NCBI GenBank assembly: GCA_024275575.1
Contig: JAJRYV010000012.1
Span: forward strand, 1-41,518
Direction: 5' to 3'
DNA length: 41,518 bases
From: a bacterium
Lineage (GTDB): Bacteria > Zhuqueibacterota > Zhuqueibacteria > Zhuqueibacterales > Geothermadaptataceae
Below are positions 10,901-21,126 of this stretch, piece after piece. The notes beneath the pieces were generated by a model, which was given only the letters and a program-made list of their open reading frames with translations, was not told the DNA's origin and made no database searches. Position numbers and translations under genes: made by a program. Within the stretch, counting starts at the first letter, position 1, and each line of letters starts with the position of its first letter.

Positions 10901-11700
10901 ATATAAATGGGAATATGATAAGTGCGGGCGCTATCGATCACCGACTGGATGGTGTATTCTTTGGAATCTTTATCATGCCCGTCGGTGTAGGCGATGATCA
11001 CGCGTCGCGGTGTTGTTTCCTTTTTGGTCATTTGAATGGCCAGGCCCAAGGCATCGGCGAGGGGGGTACCGCCGCTTGCTTTGCCGCCATCGACGCCGTG
11101 GTAAAGCGTTTCTTTATCTGAGGTAAAATCGATAACCGTGCCGATTTCACCGTGAAACTGGATAAGCCCGGCGCGGTCGCCCTGCCCCAGGCTGTCGATG
11201 AACAATTTTGTTGCAGAACGCACTGAATCGATAGCGAGACGCATGCTCCAGCTCATATCCATAATCATCATCGCAGAACTGGTGGATTGCTCACTCTTGC
11301 GGATTTCAAGGATTTTCGGCGCCGGTATCCGGGCGTAGATATCAGGGTTTTTGGGATAACCGGGAAAAAGTTTATGATATTCTTGCAGCGGCTGCCAGAT
11401 ATTTTTAATTTTTTTGCCGTTCAGCGCGAAATCTTCCGGTCCCAGCCAACGGGCGGTATCGGCCAGCCCGGTAACCGCATTACCGGCAGAGTCGGTCACA
11501 GAAATTGTTGATAAAATGCTGTTGGGAAAGGTTCCCGTTACACCACGAATCGTTAAGGTGCCGTCGATAACCGGGTTGTTTACAGTCACTTTCAGGGAAT
11601 CAGCTCCCGGGCCGGCTGTGGCCGCGGTCGTAAAAAAGATGAGGAAAGCAGGGGCAAACAACAGTTGTTTCAATTGCCTTCGGGTTGCAGTTCTTTTCAT
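7966..11700 (-). CDS. Secreted VWA protein with five DUF11-type repeats and C-terminal sorting domain
   Basis: A surface or secreted protein of 1244 aa. It has a signal peptide (residues 1-29, ending TTAATAG) and a von Willebrand factor A domain (about 142-325) with a complete metal-ion-dependent adhesion site: Asp148-x-Ser150-x-Ser152, Thr212 and Asp240. Five consecutive DUF11/CARDB-type beta-sandwich repeats follow (each with a motif like YxxxVxNxGP...A.N..V...LP), beginning near DLSVKL, YDGALTM, DLALTL, DLAIDTE and DLTVQN. A FlgD-like/type IX sorting domain (about 1160-1244; VRLDLYDLSG, GSGVYLVTL, KKMVVVQ) ends it. The stop overlaps the start of the barrel/OmpA gene, so the two are translationally coupled. 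It probably acts in adhesion, self-assembly or ligand binding outside the cell; the ligand is unknown. Confidence 0.85.
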   Translation of the reverse strand: MKRTATRRQLKQLLFAPAFLIFFTTAATAGPGADSLKVTVNNPVIDGTLTIRGVTGTFPNSILSTISVTDSAGNAVTGLADTARWLGPEDFALNGKKIKNIWQPLQEYHKLFPGYPKNPDIYARIPAPKILEIRKSEQSTSSAMMIMDMSWSMRLAIDSVRSATKLFIDSLGQGDRAGLIQFHGEIGTVIDFTSDKETLYHGVDGGKASGGTPLADALGLAIQMTKKETTPRRVIIAYTDGHDKDSKEYTIQSVIDSARTYHIPIYMIGLGAEIRADTLQMLATETGGEYLQSGSAAEMAAIYARLSEVIKNYYVLNYSTPDPVYNNSIRLLNINITDKNRIGRGTGRYFVPGPGGTDLSVKLTSATSDTVHVAGEIFNAAYADSLISYSIVVFNNGPNVSTNVRVSHALPVGTDFITAAIPPETQDTGTLQWTIAEMQPGDVRIYNVTVRVRNDMPPSTQELVSSVDIFSVNDTASENNHATAIVKFLGTYPRYDGALTMPIVTPGKISAGGFEFGRVSQNETYAYSLKIYNRGNQEITGAVLHNWIPDSVKITSISTQPSTEAAGELTWNLPVIQAWDSLIINFTARLADKMPAGSFPLPHKAELQMIQDEEPENNSAEETIYAVIFKENSDLALTLTSTTDSMIAGRNAVIPQEVYTYTLGVTNNGPGDAENIIVKHSLPPIVVFAESGLAGASENDWHFGDLPAGGSKSIEVAVKVALNIPESVETLVSRAEILSPVDTVTWNNTARDTVAYITVPPEELWNYDLAIDTEILTDTTIFIDGREEPAARPGSVYRYKLKVDNFGPGTARNIRIVNSLPENVSYFQVSKQTDHATLSELSWNLSSLRAGESENIIFFARIAADVVQTPFALQNRAEIFAEKDTVSANNISLSTVYAVDGAVKNSDLTVQNFVRGSSFNYADNDTIWFAEENSTYQYAVKISNNSDTFADSVYLSEFLPQGAVPVAASYSPQPLSTGDPSAWFFEAIEPHSSRLIHFSMTVPAATNNALRTFTHKSEVRAANEDKTKLADNSDTVVIYSVKEIPQPEIAVSPQTVLVGDSVRVSVRTSIELKSWDLRVYTDDNIVDDSFADDFIAATTLQTGEWVDVVPLFRNIRLFTEAKEEVIRFELVTVDFLNNLKRVSASLTVKARNAMVLERNIFRSGRESRFGINFELSSNRNVRLDLYDLSGTLITVIEEGPYLAGHNTYYWNGYTKSGQQVGSGVYLVTLRSGEYTSWKKMVVVQ

Positions 11701-12218
11701 TTTGATGCCTGTCGATTTTGGGTGTTAAATTCTCCTGGATGCAGCGTTCACTCAAAGTGAATTTCAAAGGTGCGGTCATGCGTGATTGCCAATCCGATGC
11801 AGTGCGTCTAAGGCTTCTGCTATGAATCTTCTCTATAAAATTCTAAAGCTCGGTTAAATTTGTCGAATTACCCGTTCCTGGTATCTTGATCGGTCTCGGC
11901 TGCAAGTATAATTTTAATGTGTCAAATTTTACAAAGTCATTATGCGATAACCGCTTGTAAGCAAACTTGATGCCAGTGATGTAAGATATTGTTTTTATGG
12001 TTAGATAAGGCGGTTTTTTACATGCAAAGTGTATAATGGTGAGACAAGCGGTCAAATGTAGCACAAAATTGTGAATGGTAGCAGGTTGGGAGTTTTGCCG
12101 ACTTGCAGCCCCTGTTACATCTCACAATAAAACCGGATGAAACACCCGGGAGACAGCGGCAATTTCTGCAAGAAGCGATCAATAATAGCCTGGCATAACC
12201 TATCCAAAGGTATAATTT

Positions 12219-12236
12219 ATCTATTTATAAATAGAT
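12219..12236. repeat. 18-bp perfect AT-rich palindrome
   Basis: ATCTATTTATAAATAGAT is fully self-complementary. It may be a binding site for a dimeric regulator or just low-complexity sequence. No promoter can be placed around it with confidence. Confidence 0.4.
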
Positions 12237-12311
12237 CCGGTTTGAGTGTTCCGCTGAGCCAGATGGAAGCGGAGATTTAAACGTATCTCATTCAGCCTCA
12301 TCCTCGATAAT

Positions 12312-12370
12312 ATAGCAGCGAAAACGTTCTCGCTGCGCGTAGCCCTCGTGCCGCTCGGCGAAGACGTACC
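12312..12370 (+). repeat. Structured intergenic repeat, copy C (diverged)
   Basis: ATAGCAGCGAAAACGTTC then TCGCTG, and CGCTCGGCG then AAGACG, aligns with copy B (ATAGGCCGAAAGCGTCC, TCGCTGAG, CGCTCGGCG, GGACG). The two halves can pair as an imperfect hairpin. It is shorter and more diverged than copies A (32346) and B (32935), and has the same orientation. Confidence 0.4.
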
Positions 12371-12436
12371 CTTAAGGCAAGCTCTGCACATCTCTTTGCT
12401 TTATATTCAAAAACTGTGTCGCCTAAACAGTCACGT

Positions 12437-12880
12437 TTAAACAGGGTTATTTTTAATTTGGGTATATTTTTGCAATAAACCCTTTAAATTTGTACATTCA
12501 TGTGCGTTGAGGTAGACATGGCATTGACGGCAATCAGAACTCCGGCAATCCCCTTTAAGATCGCTTTTGATCATCCAGCAGGGCTTGATTGAACCTTTGA
12601 AAGCGGGGCATTCAGCCCGATCTTTCTGTGAACAGGGTTTGATCTGCCAGCAGGGGATTAATGAGAGCAAACGCCGTATGCCTTCGATGTTGAGCCCCTG
12701 TTCCTTGATAAGTCGCCGGATACAATTCAACCAATGCAGATCATCTTCACTATAAAAGCGTTGCCCGCTTTTCGTCTTGGCAACGATGATCAGGCCTTCG
12801 CGTTCGTACATGCGGATTGTTTCAACCGCCACATCGAGACGGCGGGAAACCTCACCGATTTTTAATTTTTTGTCTTCCAT
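12437..12880 (-). CDS. MerR-family regulator with cysteine-rich two-CW-like C-terminal domain
   Basis: The first 70 residues are a MerR winged-helix domain (KIGEVSRRLDVAVETIRMYEREGL, then GQRFYSEDDL), which binds a spaced palindrome and distorts the promoter. The usual dimerisation helix leads into a short domain with cysteines in the order PCWQIKPC, CPAF, PCWMIK, DC and CRQCHVYL. This matches the layout of the small two-CW domain (CW...C...CPA...CW...C...C..C). Such a domain suggests metal, iron-sulfur or redox sensing, but the ligand is unknown. The gene is divergent from an exported hydrolase and a pentaheme cytochrome, with a 38-bp palindrome between them, so it probably controls that pair and itself. 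The domain match is from motif spacing only. Confidence 0.8.
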   Translation of the reverse strand: MEDKKLKIGEVSRRLDVAVETIRMYEREGLIIVAKTKSGQRFYSEDDLHWLNCIRRLIKEQGLNIEGIRRLLSLIPCWQIKPCSQKDRAECPAFKGSIKPCWMIKSDLKGDCRSSDCRQCHVYLNAHECTNLKGLLQKYTQIKNNPV

Positions 12881-12909
12881 AGAAAGCGACGATTTGCTTT
12901 CGGGTTATA

Positions 12910-12947
12910 TTTGTAATTACTGTATTTGAGAATACAGTAATTACAAA
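12910..12947. promoter_or_regulatory. Perfect inverted repeat, likely MerR operator
   Basis: TTTGTAATTACTGTATT (12910-12926) and AATACAGTAATTACAAA (12931-12947) are perfect 17-bp arms separated by TGAG. The site lies 30 bp upstream of the MerR start in the divergent intergenic region, so an operator for that regulator is the simplest reading. No T-run follows, which argues against a terminator. TTGTAA within each arm could serve as a -35 element for either direction. Confidence 0.75.
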
Positions 12948-13133
12948 GAGCGGGCCAAATAGATACTTGTCTCGTAAGGTGTTGTTTTAATTTGGATTGA
13001 ATGGAGTAATAAAAGTGCCGGTCAGGTCGAGGCTTCCTGTTTCCGGGAAAAAAGATTTCGATTTGCTGATTTTAAGAAAAAGATGAACCGTTTCAGTGCC
13101 TGAAAAAAGGTAAGCTTAGATTTTGCCTTTCGT

Positions 13134-13168
13134 TGAACTCTGACAGGGTTCCAGATTCTGTCAGTTCA
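13134..13168 (+). other. Leader hairpin upstream of the MBL gene
   Basis: TGAAC and TGACAG (13134-13146, with a 2-base bulge) pair with CTGTCA and GTTCA (13158-13168) across an 11-base loop. It lies about 90 bp upstream of the hydrolase start, in what would be a long 5' leader. It is followed by CTTTT, so weak attenuation is possible. Function unknown. Confidence 0.3.
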
Positions 13169-13257
13169 CTTTTCACGAAATTTATACACTGGCAGAGAAC
13201 CCCGCCGAACGGATGCGACTGGAGGGATACGGGTTACAAATAAAAAAGGAGATCATA

Positions 13258-14139
13258 ATGCAAAAAAAATCGACTGGCTTTTTGTTGTTGGTCCTGTTCT
13301 GTTACATGACCGGCAATGCATTTGCTCATACCGGATCGCGGAAAATACAGGAAGAGACCATAATCACAACAATTCATGTCGGTGGCGCTGTTTACATGCT
13401 TACCGGCCGCGGTGGTAATATTGGCATCTCAGTCGGCTCCGACGGCATTTTGATGATCGATGATCAGTTTGCCAACCTTTCAAAAAAAATCCGCGCCGCA
13501 ATTGCCGCTATCGACAGCGGTGAAATCAGGTTTCTGGTCAATACGCATCACCACGGAGACCATGTCGGCGGCAATGCAAATTTCGGCAAAACAGCAACTA
13601 TTTTAGCCCACCACAACGTGCGTAGCCGTGTCGCCGAAAGAAACAAGACATCTGTTTCAGCGTTGCCGATCATCACCTTTGATGTAGGCCTGTCGATTCA
13701 TTTTAACGGCGAGGAAGTCAGGATTATTCACTGGGCCGGCGGCCATACGGATGGCGATGCAGTCATCTTTTTTTCAAAATCAAACGTCGTGCATACGGGT
13801 GATCAGATGTTTGCCGGTATGTTTCCTTTTGTCGACCTCGACGGTGGCGGCGATGTGCAAAGATATATGGATAACATCGCTTCGATTCTCGAAAAGGTTC
13901 CCAACGACGCCAAAATCATCCCCGGGCACGGCCCGCTTTCGACAAAAGATGATTTGCGCAAAGTGCACCAGATGCTCGTTGAAACCACGACCTTTATCCG
14001 GCAAAAAATTGCTGCCGGACAGACACTGGAGATGATGATAGCCGCCGGGTTGCCGCAGAAGTGGCAAAGCTGGGCATGGAGTTTTGTGCCGCAAGACAAA
14101 TGGATTAAAACAGTTTATAAAAGTTTTACGAGGAAATAG
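13258..14139 (+). CDS. Exported metallo-beta-lactamase-fold hydrolase
   Basis: A 293-aa protein with a signal peptide (residues 1-23, cleavage after AFA) and a complete dinuclear zinc site of the MBL fold: His97-x-His99-x-Asp101-His102 (THHHGDHVGG), His163 (GGHTDGD), Asp182 (HTGDQMF) and His224 (PGHGPLS). It therefore acts in the periplasm. The ATG at 13258 is chosen because AAAGGAG precedes it and the signal peptide begins there; an upstream in-frame start at 13213 would bury the signal. It ends 1 base before the pentaheme cytochrome start, so they are one operon. Related exported MBL enzymes occur in sulfur and quinoprotein redox clusters. The substrate here is unknown and a beta-lactam is not implied. 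Confidence 0.88.
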   Translation: MQKKSTGFLLLVLFCYMTGNAFAHTGSRKIQEETIITTIHVGGAVYMLTGRGGNIGISVGSDGILMIDDQFANLSKKIRAAIAAIDSGEIRFLVNTHHHGDHVGGNANFGKTATILAHHNVRSRVAERNKTSVSALPIITFDVGLSIHFNGEEVRIIHWAGGHTDGDAVIFFSKSNVVHTGDQMFAGMFPFVDLDGGGDVQRYMDNIASILEKVPNDAKIIPGHGPLSTKDDLRKVHQMLVETTTFIRQKIAAGQTLEMMIAAGLPQKWQSWAWSFVPQDKWIKTVYKSFTRK

Positions 14140-14140
14140 A

Positions 14141-15550
14141 ATGCGCCTGAGAATTGCCAGCCTGTTTATCTTTGTTATTGCGACCGGAATAATTCTAAAC
14201 TTTCAAACACAATCCGGCAGCCGGCTCACTCCGCTCGATCACCGCTTTGATAAAGAAAAAGAAAGCTACGCATTCGTACTGCCGAATCTCAAACCGGTAG
14301 AGGTGATCGATACGATACAGGGAGAAACCTGTGCTGTTTGCCATCGGGATATTTACGATGAGTGGCGGGCTTCGACGCATGCCAATGCTCTGCGCGATAT
14401 CCAGTTTCAGGCTGAGCTGTCGAAGGCTGATTCGCCGAAATGGCTCTGTCTCAATTGCCATATCCCGGTGCAAAATCAGCGCGATTCCATTGTCACCCAT
14501 CTGCGCGATAATGATGTGCTGCAGCCGGTTAAAAAGGTTAATTCCGAGTTTATCGCCGAATACCAGCAGGAAGGCATCTCCTGCGCTGCCTGCCACATCC
14601 GCCGCGATGAAAAAACCGGCGCCAGTTATATCATCGGGGCGATCGGCAGCACCTATGCGCCACATCCGGTTAAAAAAGACCCTGAATTTTTACGACAAAT
14701 CTGTGTGCGCTGCCACGATCCGCAGGGCGAGCAATTGACGCAAAACCTGCTCTGCTGGTTTGAAACAGTCGATGAATTGGCCGATGGGCAGGCAAACCTG
14801 CAAAAAACCGGCGGCAAGACTCCCGACTGCGTCGATTGCCACATGCCGATCAAGAAGCGCTTGCTGACGATCACTTTCCCCATGTTCCCGGTGCGCGATT
14901 CACACATGCACCACTGGGTGGGCAGCGGTGTGCCGAAACAATTTGACGGTTACGATAATTTGCTCGAACGCGGTTATATTTCCGGCCTCGAAACAATGGT
15001 CAATTTGCCGCAGAGCTGGTTGCCGGGTAGTGATTTGAAGTTCTCCATCATGCTGAAAAATGCCCGATCCGGCCATGACCTACCGACAGCTGATCCTGAA
15101 CGGTTTTTGTTAGTCAAAGTCGTTTTAAGCGATAAAAATGGCGCTTGCTTGCAGGAAAGACAACTGCGCATCGGGCAGGAATGGTTATGGAATCCGGCAC
15201 GCAAAGTCGGTGATAATCGTTTGAAACAGGGGGAAACACGGGTCTGGCCGGTGCAATTGCCATTACCGCAGAAGCTGGCTGGCAACCGCTTGTCGGTTTT
15301 TGTGTTGCATGTGCGTCTGAGCTCGAAAAACGCAAAATATATGATGCAGGCAAAAAACATCGATGAAAGTTTTCTGCCCAACGGCCGCGAGCTTATCGCG
15401 AATGCCACCGAGCATTATCCTTTTGCCAGTTTTATTTTCCGTGAAGATATCGACCTGACGGGCGGACGCCGTAAACTGTTTTCCCCGGAAGAATTGGTCG
15501 CACTTTCAAAAAAAGAAAAAGGCAAAGCGCTTTCGCAGCGGGATTATTAA
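14141..15550 (+). CDS. Pentaheme cytochrome c with C-terminal beta domain
   Basis: A 469-aa protein. An N-terminal hydrophobic segment (about 5-20) serves as export signal or anchor. Five CxxCH heme sites follow: CAVCH (64-68), CLNCH (103-107), CAACH (148-152), CVRCH (188-192) and CVDCH (230-234). The first half resembles the cytochrome c554/multiheme family. The half after residue 245 has no heme sites and looks like a beta-rich domain (MHHWVGSG, NARSGHDLPT) common in multiheme proteins. ATG at 14141 follows GAGGAAA and starts the signal; longer versions overlap the preceding gene. Located in the periplasm, it probably takes or passes electrons in a reaction coupled to the preceding hydrolase. 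Confidence 0.87.
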   Translation: MRLRIASLFIFVIATGIILNFQTQSGSRLTPLDHRFDKEKESYAFVLPNLKPVEVIDTIQGETCAVCHRDIYDEWRASTHANALRDIQFQAELSKADSPKWLCLNCHIPVQNQRDSIVTHLRDNDVLQPVKKVNSEFIAEYQQEGISCAACHIRRDEKTGASYIIGAIGSTYAPHPVKKDPEFLRQICVRCHDPQGEQLTQNLLCWFETVDELADGQANLQKTGGKTPDCVDCHMPIKKRLLTITFPMFPVRDSHMHHWVGSGVPKQFDGYDNLLERGYISGLETMVNLPQSWLPGSDLKFSIMLKNARSGHDLPTADPERFLLVKVVLSDKNGACLQERQLRIGQEWLWNPARKVGDNRLKQGETRVWPVQLPLPQKLAGNRLSVFVLHVRLSSKNAKYMMQAKNIDESFLPNGRELIANATEHYPFASFIFREDIDLTGGRRKLFSPEELVALSKKEKGKALSQRDY

Positions 15551-15641
15551 TTTTTTTAAAAATAGATTTCATTCCCGTGCAATCAAAACCCATATTAGAC
15601 GAGCTCACATTGTCAAAAGGTCTAAATGTAAAATGTTGCTT

Positions 15642-16712
15642 TTAACCTCGCTGGCCGTCATCGTTGCTTGATAAACCTTCGATCAGTTTCCTCTTTCGTA
15701 AAGATTCCCGTAATAAAGGCTCAATCTGCTGCCGAATTGCGGTGTTAGCGTAGCCCACCCAGGTGATTTCATCATCTGTAGTTAACCTCGCATGCAGCGG
15801 TCCGCCGTTTTCATCGGCGATGATGACGCCGGCTTCATGGGCGATCAGTTCGGTGCAAATGTCGTATGGATGGCAGGTGATACCGGCAGTGTGTTTGCGG
15901 TTTTTTATCTCATGTTTCAACAATGGCCGGATATCGGCATTGAAGCGGTCGTGCCCGGCGATCAATTCATATAATTGTCCACCGGTAGAGATATACTGGT
16001 CCTCGAAACAATGAGTTTTTCCCGGCTGCACCGGCCCCAGGGCGCCGTGAATAATCTCCTCGTCTATTTTAGCGATCAAATCACGCGCGCCCGGGAAAAA
16101 ACGGGCCAGCATGGCAAAACCGTGGGCGATTGTCGTGGCGTTTGAGGGGCGCAGTGTAATCTCTTTATCTCTGCCGCTCAAACGATTGTGGCGCACAGCC
16201 TGCATGCCTTTGCCGCGAACTGCCCGGAGCTGATCCGAAAGATGTTGTTTTATCAATGGAATTTCCGTCTGTACAGCCAGTTCGATATCTTGCAGGTCGG
16301 TGTTTTTTCCGCGATTTGGCGCCACACCGGTGAGAATCCAGCCGCTGCGCTTTTGAACCATCAGACCGCGTGTGCCATCGATGGGATCGACGATGAGGCG
16401 AAATTCGGCATCGTCTTCAGTCGTTCCCTGCGGCAGGACGATTTGCCCCGTCTCCAAACCTTCGGCGATGAGCACAACCGGTGCAAGCGGGGCAATTTCC
16501 CTCTCGACGAATCCAATGAGCGCATTTTCGCTAATGCGGTCGATGCGGTAAATCGTATCGTCCCGCCCCTCGGATTCGATCTTTGACAGCTCATCGATTG
16601 CAGATTTTTCACAGGCGGAAACCACCGTATCCCGGATTTGTGCATGCAACCGCTGTATTATCGGCAATAGGGCTTCGATTTGCATTTTTTCCCGTTCGGT
16701 TAAATTATTCAA
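15642..16712 (-). CDS. Inositol monophosphatase-family phosphatase
   Basis: A 356-aa protein with the family's metal-binding motif [10 protein letters not shown] (Asp109, Asp112) and the second motif near [18 protein letters not shown] (Tyr-Asp in place of the usual Trp-Asp, then the EAG triplet). Both are needed for Mg-dependent hydrolysis of a phosphomonoester such as inositol phosphate, PAP or fructose bisphosphate. It is about 80-90 residues longer than a typical SuhB; the excess lies between the two motifs and at the charged C-terminus. It stands alone between a convergent cytochrome gene and the divergent nqr operon. The substrate cannot be named from sequence. Confidence 0.82.
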   Translation of the reverse strand: MNNLTEREKMQIEALLPIIQRLHAQIRDTVVSACEKSAIDELSKIESEGRDDTIYRIDRISENALIGFVEREIAPLAPVVLIAEGLETGQIVLPQGTTEDDAEFRLIVDPIDGTRGLMVQKRSGWILTGVAPNRGKNTDLQDIELAVQTEIPLIKQHLSDQLRAVRGKGMQAVRHNRLSGRDKEITLRPSNATTIAHGFAMLARFFPGARDLIAKIDEEIIHGALGPVQPGKTHCFEDQYISTGGQLYELIAGHDRFNADIRPLLKHEIKNRKHTAGITCHPYDICTELIAHEAGVIIADENGGPLHARLTTDDEITWVGYANTAIRQQIEPLLRESLRKRKLIEGLSSNDDGQRG

Positions 16713-18514
<1,802 letters not shown>

Positions 18515-18515
<1 letters not shown>

Positions 18516-19720
18516 TGAAATTCTTAAGAAACTTTTTGGATAAACAGGATCACCTGTTCCGCAAGGGCGGCAAGCTCGAAGCCCTGTTCCCCATTTGGGA
18601 GGCCCAGGATACGATTCTGTATACGCCCGGAACGGTGACCAAAACGAGTTCACACGTCCGTGATAAAATGGACCTCAAGCGCATGATGATTCTGGTTTAT
18701 CTCGCGCTTATTCCAACCGTGGTGATGGCTTTTTACAATACCGGTTATCAGGCGCATCTGGCCCTGGCAAAAATGGGCGGCGCCGCAGTCGGCAGCGATT
18801 GGCATTATTCGCTGGCAGCCTGGCTGGGAATCGGTACAAATCCTGAGAACATATTCAGTAATCTGGCTTTTGGCGCCCTGTTTTTCCTGCCGGTTTATCT
18901 GGTCACATTAGCCGTCGGTGGTTTCTGGGAAGTGGTTTTTGCCACGGTGCGGAAACATGAGATCACGGAAGGTTTTCTCGTCACCAGCCTGCTTTTCCCG
19001 TTGATTTTGCCGGCAACCATTCCGCTGTGGCAAGTGGCCATCGGCATCAGTTTTGGCGTTGTCATCGGTAAAGAAGTTTTCGGCGGTGTCGGCATGAATG
19101 TGCTCAATCCCGCTTTAACAGCGCGGGCTTTTTTATTTTTCGCTTATCCAGCGCAAATTTCAGGCGATGCCGTCTGGGTCGCTGTCGACGGTTTTAGCAA
19201 AGCTACACCGTTGGCAGAATTTGCCGATTCGGCGATGCAGCTTACGACTTCATGGTGGGATGCCTTTATGGGATTTATCCCGGGATCGATGGGAGAAACT
19301 TCGGTTGTGGCCTGTCTGATCGGCGCTTTTATCCTCATTGTTACTCGTATCGGATCGTGGCAGATCATGTTGAGCACCGTGCTCGGCATGGCCGGTTTTT
19401 CTTATTTTCTAAATTTCATCGACAGCGCCACCAACCCCATGTTTGCGATGACACCGGCATGGCATCTCGTCATCGGTGGCTTTGCCTTTGGTACGGTTTT
19501 TATGGCGACGGACCCAGTCACGGCGGCGATCACGGATGGTGGTAAATGGCTTTATGGCTTTTTGATCGGCATACTCGTCGTGCTGATTCGTGTTATCAAT
19601 CCTGCTTTTCCCGAGGGTATGATGCTCGCCATTCTTTTCGGTAATGTTTTCGCGCCGATTTTCGATCGCATATTCCTCAATAGAAACATAAAAAGGAGGC
19701 TAGCGAGAAATGCAAAGTGA
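18515..19720 (+). CDS. nqrB: Na+-NQR subunit B (membrane, covalent FMN)
   Basis: A 401-aa integral membrane subunit with about ten hydrophobic helices, carrying the Na+ path and quinone site together with NqrD/E. The flavinylation motif DGFSKATPL puts the covalent FMN on Thr231, close to Thr236 of Vibrio cholerae NqrB. The Lys before Ala-Thr, where Gly is common in ApbE targets, is noted. GTG start overlaps the nqrA stop after [28 protein letters not shown] and TDPVTAAIT are family hallmarks. The end overlaps nqrC by 11 bp. Confidence 0.96.
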
Positions 19721-20507
19721 TAGTATTCGCAAGACCGTTGGCGTTGCACTCGCTGTCTGCCTGGTCTGTTCCGTGCTCGTTTCCACCGCTGCTGTCTATT
19801 TGCAGGGCATACAGGAGGAAAACAAGCGCAACGATAAAATTAAAAATATCCTGATGGCTGGTGGTTTATACGATAAAAAAACCGACGTCAAAACGATTTT
19901 TAAAGAAAAAATCACCAGCTATATCATCGATCTTTCCACCGGTGAACATATTCCCGAAGATCAGTACACCGCCAAATTGTCGCCCGAGACATTCGATATT
20001 AAAGAAATGTCTGTCGACCCTGAATATGGCCATGAAATTCCGGCGGAGGCCGATATCGCCGGTATCGGGCACATGCCGAAGAATATGCTCATCTATTCAG
20101 TGACGGAAAATGGCGTTATCGAAAAAGTGATCCTGCCGGTGCATGGCAAAGGATTATGGTCAACCATGTACGGATTTGTCGCGCTGAGCAAGGATTTGAA
20201 CACCGTCAGAGGGATCACTTTTTATGAACACGGAGAAACTCCGGGTTTGGGTGGTGAAATTGAAAACCCGCGCTGGCGTGCTTCGTGGAACGGCAAAGTC
20301 GTATTTGACGATCATCAGAAATTGATTTTGCAGGTTCTCAAAGGTCAGGTGAATCCGGCAAGCCCGGATGCGAACCATCAAATCGATGGCCTTTCCGGCG
20401 CAACCCTGACAACGCGAGGAGTAGGTAAAATGATTAAATTCTGGTTTGGTGAAAACGGCTATGGCCCGTTTCTGAAAAAAATGAGGGAGGCGAGCTCTAA
20501 TGGCTAA
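19710..20507 (+). CDS. nqrC: Na+-NQR subunit C (covalent FMN)
   Basis: A 265-aa subunit with one N-terminal transmembrane helix and a periplasmic FMN-binding domain. Motif [10 protein letters not shown] gives the covalent FMN threonine as Thr232 (Thr225 in Vibrio). [28 protein letters not shown] is typical and reported here only in part. ATG lies inside the nqrB end after AGGAGG, and the 3' end overlaps nqrD by 8 bp, so translation is coupled. Confidence 0.96.
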   Translation: MQSDSIRKTVGVALAVCLVCSVLVSTAAVYLQGIQEENKRNDKIKNILMAGGLYDKKTDVKTIFKEKITSYIIDLSTGEHIPEDQYTAKLSPETFDIKEMSVDPEYGHEIPAEADIAGIGHMPKNMLIYSVTENGVIEKVILPVHGKGLWSTMYGFVALSKDLNTVRGITFYEHGETPGLGGEIENPRWRASWNGKVVFDDHQKLILQVLKGQVNPASPDANHQIDGLSGATLTTRGVGKMIKFWFGENGYGPFLKKMREASSNG

Positions 20508-21123
20508 TAAATATAAAGATGTTTTGCTCGATCCGATTTTTAACAACAATCCGATCGGGCTGCAAATTCTGGGAATTTGCTCCGCTCTCGCAGTGACAAC
20601 CCGTATGGAGACCGCGGTCGTGATGGCACTCGCCGTAACCGTTGTAACGGCTTTTTCCAACCTTGCCGTCAGCGCTATCCGCGATCACATCCCCAGCAGC
20701 ATTCGGATTCTCGTAGAGATGACCATCATCGCATCGTTGGTTATCATTGCCGATCAGTTCATCAAGGCATTTGCTTACGATATCAGTAAAAAATTGTCGA
20801 TCTTTGTTGGTTTGATCATCACCAACTGTATTATCATGGGGCGGGCTGAGGCGTACGCGCTGAAAAATCCGCCGCTCATCAGTTTTCTCGACGGTATCGG
20901 CAACGGGCTGGGTTACAGCTTCGTGCTGGTCGTGGTGGGCTTTTTTCGTGAACTGTTGGGCACCGGCAAACTCTTCGGCATCAGCGTATTGCCGCTGACA
21001 ACCGAAGGCGGCTGGTATTCCGCCAACGGGCTGATGGTGTTGAGCCCCAGCGCATTTTTCTTGATTGGATTGCTCATTTGGGCGATCAGAGCCTGGAAAC
21101 CCGAGCAAGTGGAAAAGGACTAA
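20500..21123 (+). CDS. nqrD: Na+-NQR subunit D (membrane)
   Basis: A 207-aa membrane subunit with six hydrophobic helices. The two cysteines that help hold the intramembrane iron-sulfur centre between NqrD and NqrE are present: Cys in [12 protein letters not shown] and in [14 protein letters not shown]. It is antiparallel in topology to NqrE, as known for the pair. GGGAGG ribosome site lies inside nqrC. Confidence 0.96.
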   Translation: MANKYKDVLLDPIFNNNPIGLQILGICSALAVTTRMETAVVMALAVTVVTAFSNLAVSAIRDHIPSSIRILVEMTIIASLVIIADQFIKAFAYDISKKLSIFVGLIITNCIIMGRAEAYALKNPPLISFLDGIGNGLGYSFVLVVVGFFRELLGTGKLFGISVLPLTTEGGWYSANGLMVLSPSAFFLIGLLIWAIRAWKPEQVEKD

Positions 21124-21126
21124 ATC

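Larger units (their letters stand above)
11701..12436. other. Intergenic region without a convincing gene
   Basis: About 735 bases between the divergent ends of the surface operon start and the MerR gene end. A 73-codon minus-strand frame (11843-12064) has atypical composition and no ribosome site, and I do not accept it. The region holds an 18-bp perfect palindrome (12219-12236) and a hairpin repeat (12312-12370). The promoter of the VWA operon should lie at its left end, but no clear -35/-10 pair was identified. Confidence 0.6.

Noticed and set aside
11843-12064. 73-codon minus-strand frame
   Set aside because: No ribosome site, odd composition, no recognisable domain; intergenic chance frame.
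12219-12236. Fur or other named operator
   Set aside because: The palindrome does not match a named box, and no gene start is near enough to justify one.
13258-14139. Beta-lactamase (antibiotic resistance) call
   Set aside because: The MBL fold serves many reactions, and the cytochrome partner points to redox metabolism.
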